From contig CAYJKJ010000011.1 in NCBI GenBank assembly GCA_964370715.1, forward strand, positions 24,457 through 88,456: a stretch of DNA of 64,000 nucleotides, in the 5' to 3' direction. The stretch comes from CAYJAY01 sp964370715. Lineage in GTDB: Bacteria > Bacillota > Clostridia > Oscillospirales > Ruminococcaceae. Positions 26,621 to 36,108 of this stretch are shown piece by piece (position 1 is the first letter of the stretch; the number at the start of each line of letters is the position of its first letter). Both the position numbers and the translations under genes were made by a program. The notes under the pieces were generated by a model. That model made no database searches, was not told the origin of the DNA, and saw only the letters and a list, made by a program, of their open reading frames with translations.

Positions 26621-27523
26621 ATGAAAAAGAATATTAGTTATATCTTAATAGTGTTGCTCGTTTCTGCAATCTTTTTTGCCGTTTCCTTTTTTCTTTCTAA
26701 CAGCGGTCTTTCAACCCAACAAATATGGGAGTATTTTAATATAACCGCTTCTCTTTCGACAACGTTTATTCCGTTTGTTAGATATGTTGTGTTGATCAGT
26801 TGTTCTTTTTTTGTTTTGTCGTTCTTCATGCTACGACTGATACGAAAAAACCAACCGATTTTTCTTGCTTTATCGTTTGTTCTAATCGTCGTGTTTCAAG
26901 CAGTTTATACCTATTACGCCGGTTTTGAACAAGCATTTAAAACATTTAAAACGCTAGCAATTTTTTTATCTCTATTGATATTTTCGTTTTTTATTATCTT
27001 GATATTGGTTTCTTTTTCTAAAAGAAACTCATCGTTCAAAAAAATTGATATAGACGTTATGAAACAATATCTCTCGTTAATCGTTTCGGATAACAGATTG
27101 GTCATAAAAGTGTTAAACAAAAAGAACATTATCGATGAAAAAACAAGACTAGCGGTTATTTCTCAGCAACTTGCAAACAAAAATATAGTGATTTTAGCAA
27201 CGGTTAGAGCCAAAGTTCTGGCTTCTACCGTCTCAACTATAAAGAGCGGTAGCGATTGTTGCTTGGGCGCAACAACAGATTGTTTAGCTTTAATACTTTT
27301 AAACAAAGCTTTAATCGTTACCGATGGTTATAAGTTCGATATGCCTTCGATTGCTGGCTATAGATTGAAAAAAACTTTTTCAACCAACTATAAACTAACG
27401 ATAAGGTTTAGCGATAAAAGTTATATAATATTAAAAATCTTCAATGATATCGAAGATGTTCAGCATAAAAACACCGAGCTCTCGATTATTGAACAACAGC
27501 TCTATCAAAATTCTATTAAATAA
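26621..27523 (+). CDS. Membrane protein of unknown function
   Basis: 300 residues. The first 130 residues contain four predicted transmembrane helices (about 7-28, 47-70, 79-98, 110-132). The remaining 165 residues are a cytoplasmic domain with beta-type hydrophobic patches and no recognisable catalytic motif. A CC pair lies near residue 209. GGA precedes ATG 26621. It is 20 bases after the radical SAM gene and 20 bases before the transporter gene, so these are likely co-transcribed. I do not recognise the family. Confidence 0.75.
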   Translation: MKKNISYILIVLLVSAIFFAVSFFLSNSGLSTQQIWEYFNITASLSTTFIPFVRYVVLISCSFFVLSFFMLRLIRKNQPIFLALSFVLIVVFQAVYTYYAGFEQAFKTFKTLAIFLSLLIFSFFIILILVSFSKRNSSFKKIDIDVMKQYLSLIVSDNRLVIKVLNKKNIIDEKTRLAVISQQLANKNIVILATVRAKVLASTVSTIKSGSDCCLGATTDCLALILLNKALIVTDGYKFDMPSIAGYRLKKTFSTNYKLTIRFSDKSYIILKIFNDIEDVQHKNTELSIIEQQLYQNSIK

Positions 27524-27543
27524 GCAAAGGAACAATATATAAA

Positions 27544-28425
27544 ATGACAACCTCTAGCAACGCTAGGCAAAAGGCCATAGTAATGATGATTTTATGTGCG
27601 GTTGGCTGGTCGCTTTCCGGCATACTAATCAAACTAATCGATTGGAACCCTTTTGTAATCGCCGGATTTCGCAGCCTTTTTGCGGCTATCACGACCGCTG
27701 TTTTTTTAGTTGCAACCAAAACCAAGTTTATCGTTAACAAAAAAACTATCTTTGGCGGAATTATGATGGCTTTTGTTTTCTTTTTATTTGTAATAGCAAA
27801 CAAGATGACAACCGCCGCAAACGCCATTGTCCTTCAATACACCGAGCCTATCTTCTTGATGATATTTTCCGCTATATTTTTAAAGCAAAAGTTTCGTCGT
27901 CATGATGTTATCGCCGCTTTTGTAACGCTTTTGGGTATAACATTGTTTTTCCTTGATGAGCTTTCGCCGGGAAGCCTTTTGGGGAACGTTCTAGCGGTTC
28001 TAGCCGGTGTTGCGCTTGCGTTTTTCTTTATGACGGTCGGAACATCTGATCCCGATGAAAAAACGTCGTCGCTGTTGCTGGGGCATTTAATAACCGCCGT
28101 AATAGGAATTTTGTTTTTGATATGGTATCCTATAACCAACCTTACAGCGGGTTCGGTTTTAAACATAGTCATCCAAGGGATTGTTCAGCTTGGCATACCG
28201 TATATTCTATTCACCCTCGCTTCAAGGCATTGCCCCGTCTTTTATTGCTCGCTAATAGCGATGATAGAACCAATTCTAAACCCTGTTTGGGTGTTCTTGT
28301 TCGTTGGCGAACTGCCGGGTATATTTGCGCTTGTGGGCGGTGTTATCGTTATAGCCTCGGTAACGGTCTATTGCACCTATGACAATCTATTAACAACAAA
28401 GCAAAAGAAACAATCGGTAGCTTAA
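27544..28425 (+). CDS. EamA/DMT-family transporter
   Basis: A ten-helix transporter of 293 residues made of two EamA repeats. The first repeat starts MMILCAVGWSLSGILIKLIDWNPFVIAGFRSL and the second near residue 148; FLLFVIANKMTTAANAIVLQYTEPIFLMI-type sequence near 80-108 is typical of the drug/metabolite superfamily (residue runs cited in part). Such proteins export amino acids, purines or other small metabolites, and the substrate cannot be told from sequence. AAGGA lies upstream. A bidirectional terminator overlaps its stop codon. Confidence 0.85.
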   Translation: MTTSSNARQKAIVMMILCAVGWSLSGILIKLIDWNPFVIAGFRSLFAAITTAVFLVATKTKFIVNKKTIFGGIMMAFVFFLFVIANKMTTAANAIVLQYTEPIFLMIFSAIFLKQKFRRHDVIAAFVTLLGITLFFLDELSPGSLLGNVLAVLAGVALAFFFMTVGTSDPDEKTSSLLLGHLITAVIGILFLIWYPITNLTAGSVLNIVIQGIVQLGIPYILFTLASRHCPVFYCSLIAMIEPILNPVWVFLFVGELPGIFALVGGVIVIASVTVYCTYDNLLTTKQKKQSVA

Positions 28426-28450
28426 CTGCCACCGATTGTTTTTTCTTTTT
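28408..28450. terminator. Bidirectional intrinsic terminator
   Basis: AAACAATCGGT/ACCGATTGTTT with a 12-base loop and T runs on both sides (TTTTTTCTTTTT on plus, TTTCTTTT on minus). It ends the EamA gene and the convergent GGDEF gene. Confidence 0.85.
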
Positions 28451-28469
28451 TATCGTTATAATTCAATAT

Positions 28470-30152
28470 CTAGCTTTCGAGATATCCCGAAACAACAAAC
28501 GCTTTTGTCGAGTTGTTCCAGCTTATCTCTTTGGTTGCTATCGAATGGTCGCCTTCTTCAAGAAGCGGACAGTCTTTACACTGTTCGTCTTTGTTATAAA
28601 GCTTTTTATAACAGGTGAGCCCTCTCGTGTTGATAACCTTATCCCTCGCCGCTCCGTTAAGATAATGCAGCCGCATCGTTTTTGCATCAACTACATAAAC
28701 CGGCATAGAAACAGCTTCTAGCACTGCGAGAGAATGAATTTTTTGTTCAAGTGTTGTTTGGATTAAAAAGTTGTTGTGTAAAAACACCGATAGAACTTGG
28801 CATATCTCCATAATAATCGCCGCTGTGTCCTCTTTCCATTTCGCAGTGTTTTCCTCGGTTTGTTCGAAACAGATATATCCCCATAGAAGCGAACTACATC
28901 GAAGAGCAAACATATACTTTCTGTTGCTTCCTTGCTCCGCCTCAACTATTGTGAAATCATCTTTATTGAAAAGTTGGTGAAGTTTCAAAAGTTCTTCAAG
29001 CGTTTTCTTGTCATCTTCCGCTAATTTTTGTTTGTCGTTTATGTTCCAACTATATATTCTTGATATCTTTTGATCTTCATATCCGAATTTAACAACCCCT
29101 GCATTTTCAAAGTTGTATTGTTCGCAGATCAATCTTAAAACCGAGTTAACGGCGTTCTCAAAATCTTTAGTTGAATATAGCAGTGAAAAAACATATTCTT
29201 TAAAGTTATTTTTAAAGTTCTTAGCTTTTCCGTCGGTTTCAATTTGGGTTCTTGTCGATTTATATTGAGATTTTTCTTCGCCGGTGAAGAATGTGTAGCC
29301 ATCTTTTCCGCCGGCTTTTGTGTTATAAAGAGCAACGTCGGAGTTTTCATAGATCTGTTCAAAATCTTCTGTTTCTTCGGTAGTCGCTATTCCGATACTT
29401 GCCGAAATATTAACCTTTTGATCTTTTTGCTCATATGTCTTTTTAAACTTTTCACAAACCGCTTTTGCTCGCTCTTCTAAAACTTCCTTGCTTTTATAGT
29501 TTTTCAAAAACACGAAAAATTCATCGCCCCCAACACGGCCGATGATATCGCTCTTTTGAAATATATCTTTAAGCGCTTCGCTAAGTTGAGCCAAAACCGC
29601 ATCTCCGTAAAGATGCCCAAATGTATCGTTGATAGTTTTAAAGTTGTCAACGTCTATAATCATCAATGCGCCGTTTTTCATGTTATCCGAAGTTAAAAAC
29701 TTTTTAATCAACTGTTCGGTTGTTTTTTTATTATACAGCCTTGTCAACCCATCTCGTTGACCGGCAAGCTCTACTTGTTTAACAAATTCATAGAGTTTAA
29801 CATAAGCGTTAACCCTAGCTTTAACGATGCTTTCTTTAAAAGGTTTTGAGATATAATCAATTGCTCCAAGCTTCAGCCCTTTTTCTTCGCTATCTTCATC
29901 TCCCAGCCCCGTAATAAATATAACCGGAATGTTATGGTATTCGTCGCTGGCTTTAAGTTTTTCTATAATCGCAAAACCATCAAGCTCCGGCATAATTATA
30001 TCAAGCAAAATAAGATGAGGTTCGATCTGTTCAAGAATCTCAAACATCTCTTTTCCGCTTCCGGCGCAGATAACATCATAGTCGTCGCCCAATAGCTTTT
30101 TAATATACATACGATTAACTAGGCTGTCATCTACAACCATAACTTGCTTCAT
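28470..30152 (-). CDS. Response regulator-GGDEF diguanylate cyclase with GAF-like and C-terminal PAS-like regions
   Basis: 560 residues. A receiver domain (1-120) has the phospho-acceptor Asp in LILLDIIMPELDG near residue 52 and Lys in ISKPF near 103. A GGDEF domain (about 135-295) has the intact motif RVGGDEFFVF near 204-213, so it probably makes c-di-GMP. A GAF-like segment (about 330-460) follows, then a PAS-like region with a cysteine cluster CYKK...CKDCP near residues 523-540, suggestive of a redox or metal site. GGGAG precedes the ATG. No histidine kinase is adjacent. Output could affect the orphan pilins or surface polysaccharide genes nearby, but that is inference. Confidence 0.9.
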   Translation of the reverse strand: MKQVMVVDDSLVNRMYIKKLLGDDYDVICAGSGKEMFEILEQIEPHLILLDIIMPELDGFAIIEKLKASDEYHNIPVIFITGLGDEDSEEKGLKLGAIDYISKPFKESIVKARVNAYVKLYEFVKQVELAGQRDGLTRLYNKKTTEQLIKKFLTSDNMKNGALMIIDVDNFKTINDTFGHLYGDAVLAQLSEALKDIFQKSDIIGRVGGDEFFVFLKNYKSKEVLEERAKAVCEKFKKTYEQKDQKVNISASIGIATTEETEDFEQIYENSDVALYNTKAGGKDGYTFFTGEEKSQYKSTRTQIETDGKAKNFKNNFKEYVFSLLYSTKDFENAVNSVLRLICEQYNFENAGVVKFGYEDQKISRIYSWNINDKQKLAEDDKKTLEELLKLHQLFNKDDFTIVEAEQGSNRKYMFALRCSSLLWGYICFEQTEENTAKWKEDTAAIIMEICQVLSVFLHNNFLIQTTLEQKIHSLAVLEAVSMPVYVVDAKTMRLHYLNGAARDKVINTRGLTCYKKLYNKDEQCKDCPLLEEGDHSIATKEISWNNSTKAFVVSGYLES

Positions 30153-30493
30153 ATATAAACTCCCATCAAAAGTAGAATAGTGATAATGGTAAACTTAATT
30201 AGTTGTTTTAAAAGTATGCCCACTCATAACTTAAATAATTCTAACAAAAATTAGCCATAAATGCAATAAAAATATAATTGTTTTTTTAATGTTTACAAAA
30301 ACACAATTTTTTTTCAATATTTTCTTTAACAAACAATCAACAATTGGATATTTGTTCAAAAAAATGAAGTTTTTTATATATAATATACTTAAATTTTCAA
30401 CAATAATAAAATAATTTATTCAAAACACTTGCAAAATTCTGCAAAATGATATAAATTATATATACGGTTTGCAAATTATAGGAGGAAGAAAAA
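30153..30493. other. 341-base AT-rich divergent intergenic region
   Basis: Very AT-rich with long T and A runs. It separates the divergent GGDEF and pyrophosphatase genes and holds the pyrophosphatase promoter near its right end. I see no ORF, hairpin with a T run or riboswitch in it. Confidence 0.6.
30429..30457 (+). promoter_or_regulatory. Candidate promoter of hppA
   Basis: TTGCAA, 17-base spacer, TAAATT, about 37 bases before the start codon. A second GCAAAAT copy lies within the spacer. Confidence 0.5.
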
Positions 30494-32485
30494 ATGGTAA
30501 ATACAATTTTTAGTTACCTTGCCCCTGTGTGCAGTCTGCTGGCGTTGATTGTGGCGGGGGTACTAGCGAAAAAATTCATGTCGCAAGATCCGGGCACAGA
30601 CAAGATGAAAGAAATTGCAAAGGCCATAAGCGATGGTGCGAAAGCTTATCTAAGCTCTCAGTATCGGATACTTATGGTCTTTATCGTTGTCGTTTTTTTG
30701 TTGATAGCTTTTGTAATAGGTAGTTTTACAACCGCTATCTGCTTTTTAGTCGGTGCCGGATTTTCGGCATTGTCGGGATTTTTCGGAATGTCGGCGGCAA
30801 CTAGAGCAAACGTTAGAACCGCAAACGCAGCGAGAACCGACGGTATGAACAAAGCGTTGTCGGTTGCTTTTTCGGGCGGTGCTGTTATGGGAATGTCGGT
30901 TTCGGGGCTAGGGCTTCTCGGCTGTAGCGCTATTTACCTCATAACTCAAGACGTTAATGTTTTGTTCGGTTTTAGCCTTGGCGCTTCGTCGGTTGCGCTT
31001 TTTTCTCGTGTCGGCGGAGGTATATACACAAAAGCCGCAGATGTTGGCGCAGATCTTGTTGGCAAGGTTGAAAGCGGCATCCCGGAAGATGACCCCAGAA
31101 ACCCGGCAACAATTGCGGACAACGTTGGAGACAATGTTGGAGACGTTGCGGGAATGGGAGCGGATCTTTTTGAATCTTATGTTGGCGCAATAATTTCTGC
31201 TATAACACTAGGCGTAGTAGCAAAAGGTTCCGGCGGCGCAATATTCCCGCTTGTTCTTGCGGCTGTTGGAATATTCGCTTCGATTGTCGGCAGCTTCTTT
31301 GTTAGGGGAAACGACAACAACCCTCATAAATCACTTAAAAACGGTACATATGTTGCGGGAGGTATCGTCGCTATCGTGTCGGTCGGAATAAGCCTATTCT
31401 TTTTCCAAGGTTTGGGCGAAGCTTTTGCTATTATCAGCGGCTTAATCTGCGGTATTCTAATAGGAATTTCAACAGAGGTCTACACCTCGGATAGTTATAA
31501 AAGCGTTAAACTAATAGCCCAGCAATCGGTAACCGGTTCTGCAACAAACATCATTTCGGGGCTTGCTATCGGAATGAAATCAACGCTTGTTCCTGTTTTG
31601 CTAGTATGTGTAGCAATTGGTCTGGCTTATAGCTCTGCCGGTCTTTTTGGCGTAGCTCTTGCAGCTGTTGGTATGCTCTCTACAACCGGCATAACGGTTG
31701 CTGTTGACGCTTATGGTCCAATAGCAGACAACGCCGGCGGAATAGCTCAGATGGCTCAACTGGATGAATCGGTTCGCAAGATTACCGATAAACTCGATTC
31801 TGTCGGAAACACAACCGCCGCCATAGGAAAAGGCTTTGCTATAGGTTCTGCCGCTCTAACAGCTCTCGCGCTATTCATATCCTACGCTCAAACGGTTGGG
31901 CTATCGGTTATCGATGTTCTCCAATCAAACGTTATAATAGGATTGTTTATCGGCGGAATGTTGCCGTTCTTGTTCTCGGCTTTAACGATGGAATCGGTAT
32001 CTAAAGCGGCTCAAGAGATGATAAACGAAGTTAGACGACAGTTTAGAGAAATCCCCGGCATACTTGAAGGAACAGCCAAACCCGACTATAAAAACTGTGT
32101 TGCAATATCAACAAGCGCAGCTCTTAAAGAGATGATCGTTCCGGGAATTTTAGCGGTCGCCTCTCCTGTCGTGGTCGGCCTTCTTTTGGGAACGGAAGCT
32201 TTGGGCGGTCTGCTTGCAGGGTCGGTTGTAACCGGCGTTGTTCTCGCTATTTTCATGAGCAACTCGGGCGGAGCTTGGGACAACGCAAAGAAACATATCG
32301 AAGAGGGCAACCTTGGCGGAAAGGGTAGCGAACCCCACAAAGCTGCCGTCGTAGGCGACACGGTTGGCGATCCTTTCAAAGACACATCGGGGCCTTCTAT
32401 CAACATCTTGATTAAACTAATGACGATAGTATCTCTTGTGTTTAGCCCTTTGTTTGTTGAATTTGGCGGCTTGCTCTTTAGATAA
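30494..32485 (+). CDS. hppA: Membrane-bound ion-translocating pyrophosphatase, K+-dependent type
   Basis: Hydrolyses pyrophosphate and pumps H+ or Na+ across the membrane, saving energy from biosynthetic PPi. 663 residues with about 16 helices. Substrate-site motifs are intact: [20 protein letters not shown] near 188-207, [21 protein letters not shown] near 210 and [20 protein letters not shown] near the C-terminus. The sequence reads [10 protein letters not shown], with Ala where K+-independent enzymes have Lys, so it should be K+-dependent. Whether it moves Na+ or H+ needs the signature glutamate position compared by alignment. AGGAGG precedes ATG. It is monocistronic with its own terminator. 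Confidence 0.95.
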   Translation: MVNTIFSYLAPVCSLLALIVAGVLAKKFMSQDPGTDKMKEIAKAISDGAKAYLSSQYRILMVFIVVVFLLIAFVIGSFTTAICFLVGAGFSALSGFFGMSAATRANVRTANAARTDGMNKALSVAFSGGAVMGMSVSGLGLLGCSAIYLITQDVNVLFGFSLGASSVALFSRVGGGIYTKAADVGADLVGKVESGIPEDDPRNPATIADNVGDNVGDVAGMGADLFESYVGAIISAITLGVVAKGSGGAIFPLVLAAVGIFASIVGSFFVRGNDNNPHKSLKNGTYVAGGIVAIVSVGISLFFFQGLGEAFAIISGLICGILIGISTEVYTSDSYKSVKLIAQQSVTGSATNIISGLAIGMKSTLVPVLLVCVAIGLAYSSAGLFGVALAAVGMLSTTGITVAVDAYGPIADNAGGIAQMAQLDESVRKITDKLDSVGNTTAAIGKGFAIGSAALTALALFISYAQTVGLSVIDVLQSNVIIGLFIGGMLPFLFSALTMESVSKAAQEMINEVRRQFREIPGILEGTAKPDYKNCVAISTSAALKEMIVPGILAVASPVVVGLLLGTEALGGLLAGSVVTGVVLAIFMSNSGGAWDNAKKHIEEGNLGGKGSEPHKAAVVGDTVGDPFKDTSGPSINILIKLMTIVSLVFSPLFVEFGGLLFR

Positions 32486-32502
32486 AATATTCTAAAAGTT
32501 AA

Positions 32503-32550
32503 CAAGGAAACCAAAGCAAACCTTTTGTTTGTTTCGGTTTCCTTGTTTTT
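32503..32550 (+). terminator. Intrinsic terminator of hppA
   Basis: CAAGGAAACC/GGTTTCCTTG stem with an AT-rich loop and a run of six T. Confidence 0.8.
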
Positions 32551-32629
32551 TGGCTAAATAATCTTCACCGGAGGAGAAGATACAAACTGTTAAAAAATGT
32601 TGTCTAATTAAATAATCCGAATACCCTAT

Positions 32630-32847
32630 GTAGGGAATGCATTTTATGCATTCCGAAACCCGAAATCGCCATAGCCTATCCAAAACGGCGGAACGCATAC
32701 AAAATGGCGGAACGCATACAAAACGGCGGAACGCATACAAAACGGCGGAACGCATACAAAATGGCGGAACGCATACAAAATGGCGGAACGCATACAAAAT
32801 GGCGGAACGCATACAAAATGACGGAACGCATACAATGCGTTCCCTAC
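32630..32847. mobile_element. MITE-like palindromic element, copy B, with expanded internal repeat
   Basis: 218 bp with the same ends as the element at 19283 (GTAGGGAATGCAT, ATGCGTTCCCTAC). It is about 112 bases longer, accounted for by extra copies of a 19-bp unit. A short degenerate hairpin (AATCTTCACC type, about 32557) beside it resembles the sequence flanking copy A. Apparent ORFs here on both strands are products of the repeat and are not genes. Confidence 0.75.
32682..32833. repeat. Eight tandem copies of a 19-bp repeat
   Basis: Unit AAAA(C/T)GGCGGAACGCATAC repeated eight times without interruption. Units 1, 3 and 4 carry C at position 5 and the others T; the eighth has one further substitution (GACGG). 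Copy A has one unit, so this is a local expansion, probably by slippage. Confidence 0.93.
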
Positions 32848-32934
32848 TTCGATTGTTATTTTTTTAATTGCTTTTTGCGTGGCTCTATGATACGATAATT
32901 AGGTTCGAAAAATTCAACAAAAGGAAGGTGATTT

Positions 32935-33648
32935 ATTATCAAAAACAAAAAATTGATAATCGCTTTAATATCCATTATAAGCATTATAGTTATCTCGGCG
33001 GTTGGTTCTCTGGTGTATCTCGCCGTTCCGTTTCCCGTTGACGACGTGGCACAAGATATATTAAACAACAATCAAAACGTTGTTTCAGACGGCGATATAA
33101 CAACTGTTAAAGGTGAAAACCCCAACAGCGCCATCATCTTCTACCCCGGGGCAAAGGTCGAAAGCATAGCATATCTTCCGTTGTTTGAAAAGATATCAAA
33201 CCAAACGGGTCTAACTTGTTTTTTGCTTGATATGCCGTTTAATCTCGCAGTTCTCGATTCTGTTGCCGCAGCTGAGATTATCTCTTCATTCCCCGAAATC
33301 GAAAACTGGTATATGGCGGGGCATTCGTTGGGCGGTAGCATGGCTAGCGATTTCGCTTCCAACAATCCCGACATAATAAACGGTGTAATCGTTATGGGAG
33401 CATATGTTTATGGAGATTTTCCGACCGAGAATTCTTTAACCCTATACGGCACATTTAACGCTTCTATCGGCGAACGAATCGAATATACCGACAACATTGT
33501 TGTTATCGAGGGCGGAAACCATGCCCAGTTTGGCAACTACGGCAAGCAACCGGGCGATCCCGAAGCCACAATCTCTGCCCAACATCAGCAACAAATAACC
33601 GCAGATTCAGTTTATGACTTTCTATTTTCTCAAGGTGTAGTTGAATAA
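32935..33648 (+). CDS. Alpha/beta hydrolase with N-terminal membrane anchor; apparent ATT start
   Basis: About 237 residues. A basic start (IKNKK) leads into a hydrophobic anchor (LIIALISIISIIVISAVGSL), then an alpha/beta hydrolase domain facing outside: IIFYPGAKVE near residue 60, the nucleophile elbow AGHSLGGSMA near residue 125 (Ser), and the late histidine in GGNHAQFGNYGKQPGD. This pattern matches the alpha/beta hydrolase-5 family. The only ribosome site (AAGGAAGGTGAT, 32921-32932) sits correctly for ATT 32935, not for TTG 32953 further in. Substrate unknown; it is monocistronic. Confidence 0.85.
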   Translation: MIKNKKLIIALISIISIIVISAVGSLVYLAVPFPVDDVAQDILNNNQNVVSDGDITTVKGENPNSAIIFYPGAKVESIAYLPLFEKISNQTGLTCFLLDMPFNLAVLDSVAAAEIISSFPEIENWYMAGHSLGGSMASDFASNNPDIINGVIVMGAYVYGDFPTENSLTLYGTFNASIGERIEYTDNIVVIEGGNHAQFGNYGKQPGDPEATISAQHQQQITADSVYDFLFSQGVVE

Positions 33649-33657
33649 ATAAATACC

Positions 33658-33690
33658 AAAAGGGAGGGTTCGAAGCCCTCCCTTTAAAAC
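33658..33690. terminator. Hairpin terminator between convergent genes
   Basis: GGGAGGG/CCCTCCC extended by flanking A/T pairs, with a seven-base loop. It separates the hydrolase gene from convergent trpS and could act in both directions. Confidence 0.7.
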
Positions 33691-33719
33691 GATATTTTTT
33701 TGTCTTGCCAAAGCTTTTA

Positions 33720-34727
33720 TTACAAAGGCTTTGCAATAAACCCCAACACTTCATACACTTGTTTTAGCGTCCTACTTGCAACAACCGAAGCTTTCTCTGA
33801 ACCTGTTTTTAAAATTTCGTTGATATAGCTTTCATCAGCCAAAACTTTTTGAAACTCATTTCTAATCGGAGAAAGAGCCGATACAACCGTTTCGCCAACC
33901 GCTGTTTTAAACGCTCCGTAGCCTTGACCTTCAAATTCTAATTCGATTTCCGAAAAGCTTTTTCCGGTTATCGAGCTATATATAGACATAAGGTTTTCGA
34001 TTCCCTCTTTCCCCTCGCCCGCTCGAACTACGCTTTCGCTGTCGGTCACAGCTCGTTTGAATTTCTTCATTATAACGTCGTCGCTATCCGACATCATTAT
34101 TCTTGCGTTTACGTTGCTATCCGATTTGCTCATCTTTGAAGTCGGATCTTGAAGCGACATAACTCTTCCGCCAACGGTTGGGAAATATCCCTCCGGCACA
34201 ACAAACGTGTCGCCGTATATTCCGTTAAACCTAATCGCTACATCTCTTGAAAGTTCAAGGTGTTGTTTTTGGTCGTTACCTATCGGAACATAATCGGCAT
34301 TATATAAAAGAATGTCGGAAGCCATCAATATAGGATATGTAAACAAACCGGCATTGATGTTTTCGGGGTGTCGTTGGCTTTTGTCCTTAAACTGCGTCAT
34401 TCTCGAAAGTTCGCCAAACTGGGTGTAGCAAGAAAGAATCCATGCAAGTTCTGCGTGTTGCGAAACGTGGCTTTGCTCGAATATAATCGACTGTTTCGGG
34501 TCTATCCCCGCCGCAATAAGCATAGCGGTCGCTTCTTTAATCTTTTGGCGAAGCTCCTTTGGATCGTTTCTAACGGTAATCGAATGAAGATCGACGACAC
34601 AATATATACAGTTCATATCTTGTTGGAGCTTTTTCCAGTTGCGAAGAGCTCCTATATAGTTGCCAAGTGTGAAACCACCTGTTGGTTGAATTCCGCTGAA
34701 TGCTATTTTTTTTACACTGTCGTTCAT
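33720..34727 (-). CDS. trpS: Tryptophanyl-tRNA synthetase
   Basis: Charges tRNA-Trp. 335 residues, a normal bacterial TrpRS length. It has SGIQPTGGFTLGNYIGALRNW near residues 10-30 (HIGH-like TLGNY), the tryptophan-site region YPILMASDILLYNADYVPIG near 125-145 (in part) and the KMSKS loop in PTSKMSKSDSN near 190. I used ATG 34727, which has AAGGA upstream, rather than an in-frame start 51 bases earlier. It lies about 60 bases after the aminotransferase gene on the same strand. No T-box leader is visible. Confidence 0.95.
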   Translation of the reverse strand: MNDSVKKIAFSGIQPTGGFTLGNYIGALRNWKKLQQDMNCIYCVVDLHSITVRNDPKELRQKIKEATAMLIAAGIDPKQSIIFEQSHVSQHAELAWILSCYTQFGELSRMTQFKDKSQRHPENINAGLFTYPILMASDILLYNADYVPIGNDQKQHLELSRDVAIRFNGIYGDTFVVPEGYFPTVGGRVMSLQDPTSKMSKSDSNVNARIMMSDSDDVIMKKFKRAVTDSESVVRAGEGKEGIENLMSIYSSITGKSFSEIELEFEGQGYGAFKTAVGETVVSALSPIRNEFQKVLADESYINEILKTGSEKASVVASRTLKQVYEVLGFIAKPL

Positions 34728-34787
34728 CTTAAATAAATCCTTTTCATAACATATTTTCACACCAAGCAAACTTAGCAATGCTAGCTT

Positions 34788-35987
34788 TTATGCTTTGCCC
34801 ATTTCTTTTGCAAGGTCACAGATAATTTTAATACCCTTTACAATGTTCTCGTCCGAAGGGCTTGAGAAGTTAATTCTAAACGATTGGCAGGGTGCGCTGT
34901 CGTCCGCAAAGAATGCGTTTCCGGGTACTACAGCTACTTTATGTTCCTTGACCGCTTTTGAACAAAACTCTTGCATATCTATTTTTTCTGGCAAAGTACA
35001 CCAGATAAAAAGCCCCCCCTCGGGTTTTGTGTATTGGAACGCTCCGCCACATTCTTTTTCAAGGCAACCGAGCATAAGTTCCGCTTTTTTGCGATAGATC
35101 TCTTGGGTTTTTTTGATGTGTGCATCAAAATCACAGTTTTCAAGGAACTTAGCACAGATCATTTGGTTGATGTTCGGGGTGTGTACGTCGTTGCATTGTT
35201 TTGCAACCGTCATCTTTGCGATAATTTCTTTAGGACCCGAAGCAAAACCGATTCTCATTCCGCTCGAAAGGATTTTACTCATAGAACCACAATACATAAC
35301 TATGCCGTCTTTGTCTAAGCTTTTAATTGTTTGAATAGGAGTTCCGGCAAAACGAAGCTCGCCATACGGGTTGTCTTCAAGAATTAACACGCTATATTTT
35401 TTCGCAAGCTCCAAAAGCCCTTTTCTTGTTTCAAGCGGCATAGTAAGCCCTGTCGGGTTTTGGAAGTTTGGAATAGTGTAGATAAATCTAACATTTTTTT
35501 CCGATTTTAAAAGCGCTTCAACTTCATCAAGATCAAGCCCTGTATCCTTTAGATTAGCTTGTTTGATTACTCCGCCATACGATTTAAAGGTGGAAAGCGA
35601 ACCTAGAAAAGAAGGACCTTCCGCAATAATAACATCGCCTTCGTTGATGAGGACTTTTGAAAAATAGTCGATCATCTGTTGGCCGCCCGTTGTAACTATA
35701 AGTTCATCGGAACTTTCGTCAAATGCACCCCATCTTTCGGAGCAAAGTTTTTTAAGTTCATTACGAAGAGGAAGATAACCTTCCGTTATTCCGTATTGAA
35801 GCGCAGGGATGGCATTTTGATCTAAAACTTCGTTTGCAAACTTTTTGATTTCTTCAAGAGGAAACGTTTCAGAGTTTGGATTTCCGGCAGAAAACGCAAT
35901 AACAGAGGGGTCGGAGGAGTATTTTAAGATCTCTCTAATCGCCGAGGGTTTGTTATTAGCCATTCTTGTAGCAAAATTGTATTGCAT
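34788..35987 (-). CDS. PLP-dependent aminotransferase, LysN/2-aminoadipate type
   Basis: 399 residues of class I aminotransferase fold, without the GntR domain of MocR regulators. Motifs: FSAGNPNSETFP near residue 33, TTGGQQMIDYFSK near 100, IPNFQNPTG near 170, LEDNPYGELRF near 200 and the PLP lysine in GSMSKILSSGMRIG near 237. This subfamily includes 2-aminoadipate and kynurenine/aromatic aminotransferases with broad specificity. AAGGAG precedes ATG 35987 and a strong promoter lies just upstream. The substrate is not determined by sequence. Confidence 0.88.
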   Translation of the reverse strand: MQYNFATRMANNKPSAIREILKYSSDPSVIAFSAGNPNSETFPLEEIKKFANEVLDQNAIPALQYGITEGYLPLRNELKKLCSERWGAFDESSDELIVTTGGQQMIDYFSKVLINEGDVIIAEGPSFLGSLSTFKSYGGVIKQANLKDTGLDLDEVEALLKSEKNVRFIYTIPNFQNPTGLTMPLETRKGLLELAKKYSVLILEDNPYGELRFAGTPIQTIKSLDKDGIVMYCGSMSKILSSGMRIGFASGPKEIIAKMTVAKQCNDVHTPNINQMICAKFLENCDFDAHIKKTQEIYRKKAELMLGCLEKECGGAFQYTKPEGGLFIWCTLPEKIDMQEFCSKAVKEHKVAVVPGNAFFADDSAPCQSFRINFSSPSDENIVKGIKIICDLAKEMGKA

Positions 35988-36020
35988 ATTAGTCTCCTTT
36001 AAAATATAATTATTAAGAGT

Positions 36021-36050
36021 ATTATACTACTTTCGCCATAAAAACGTCAA
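36021..36050 (-). promoter_or_regulatory. Promoter of the aminotransferase-trpS unit
   Basis: On the minus strand TTGACG, 18-base spacer, TATAAT. Its -35 box abuts the -35 of the divergent gltX promoter within the palindrome GTCAATTGAC (36046-36055). Confidence 0.75.
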
Positions 36051-36080
36051 TTGACAAAACGGAATTTAAAAAAATAAATT
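36051..36080 (+). promoter_or_regulatory. Promoter of gltX
   Basis: TTGACA, 18-base spacer, TAAATT, about 28 bases before the start codon. The -35 box is shared back to back with the aminotransferase promoter. Confidence 0.6.
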
Positions 36081-36108
36081 AAAATAAAAAATCTGGGAGT
36101 AAAAAAAC

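Noticed and set aside
32682..32833. Possible CRISPR array
   Set aside because: The 19-bp units are directly abutting with no spacers, and no cas genes are present.
32492..32898. Several overlapping 63-106 residue frames on both strands with repeated Ala-Phe-Arg or Arg-Asn-Ala-Tyr-Lys motifs
   Set aside because: They are translations of the 19-bp tandem repeat (period 19 cycles through all frames) and have no start signals.
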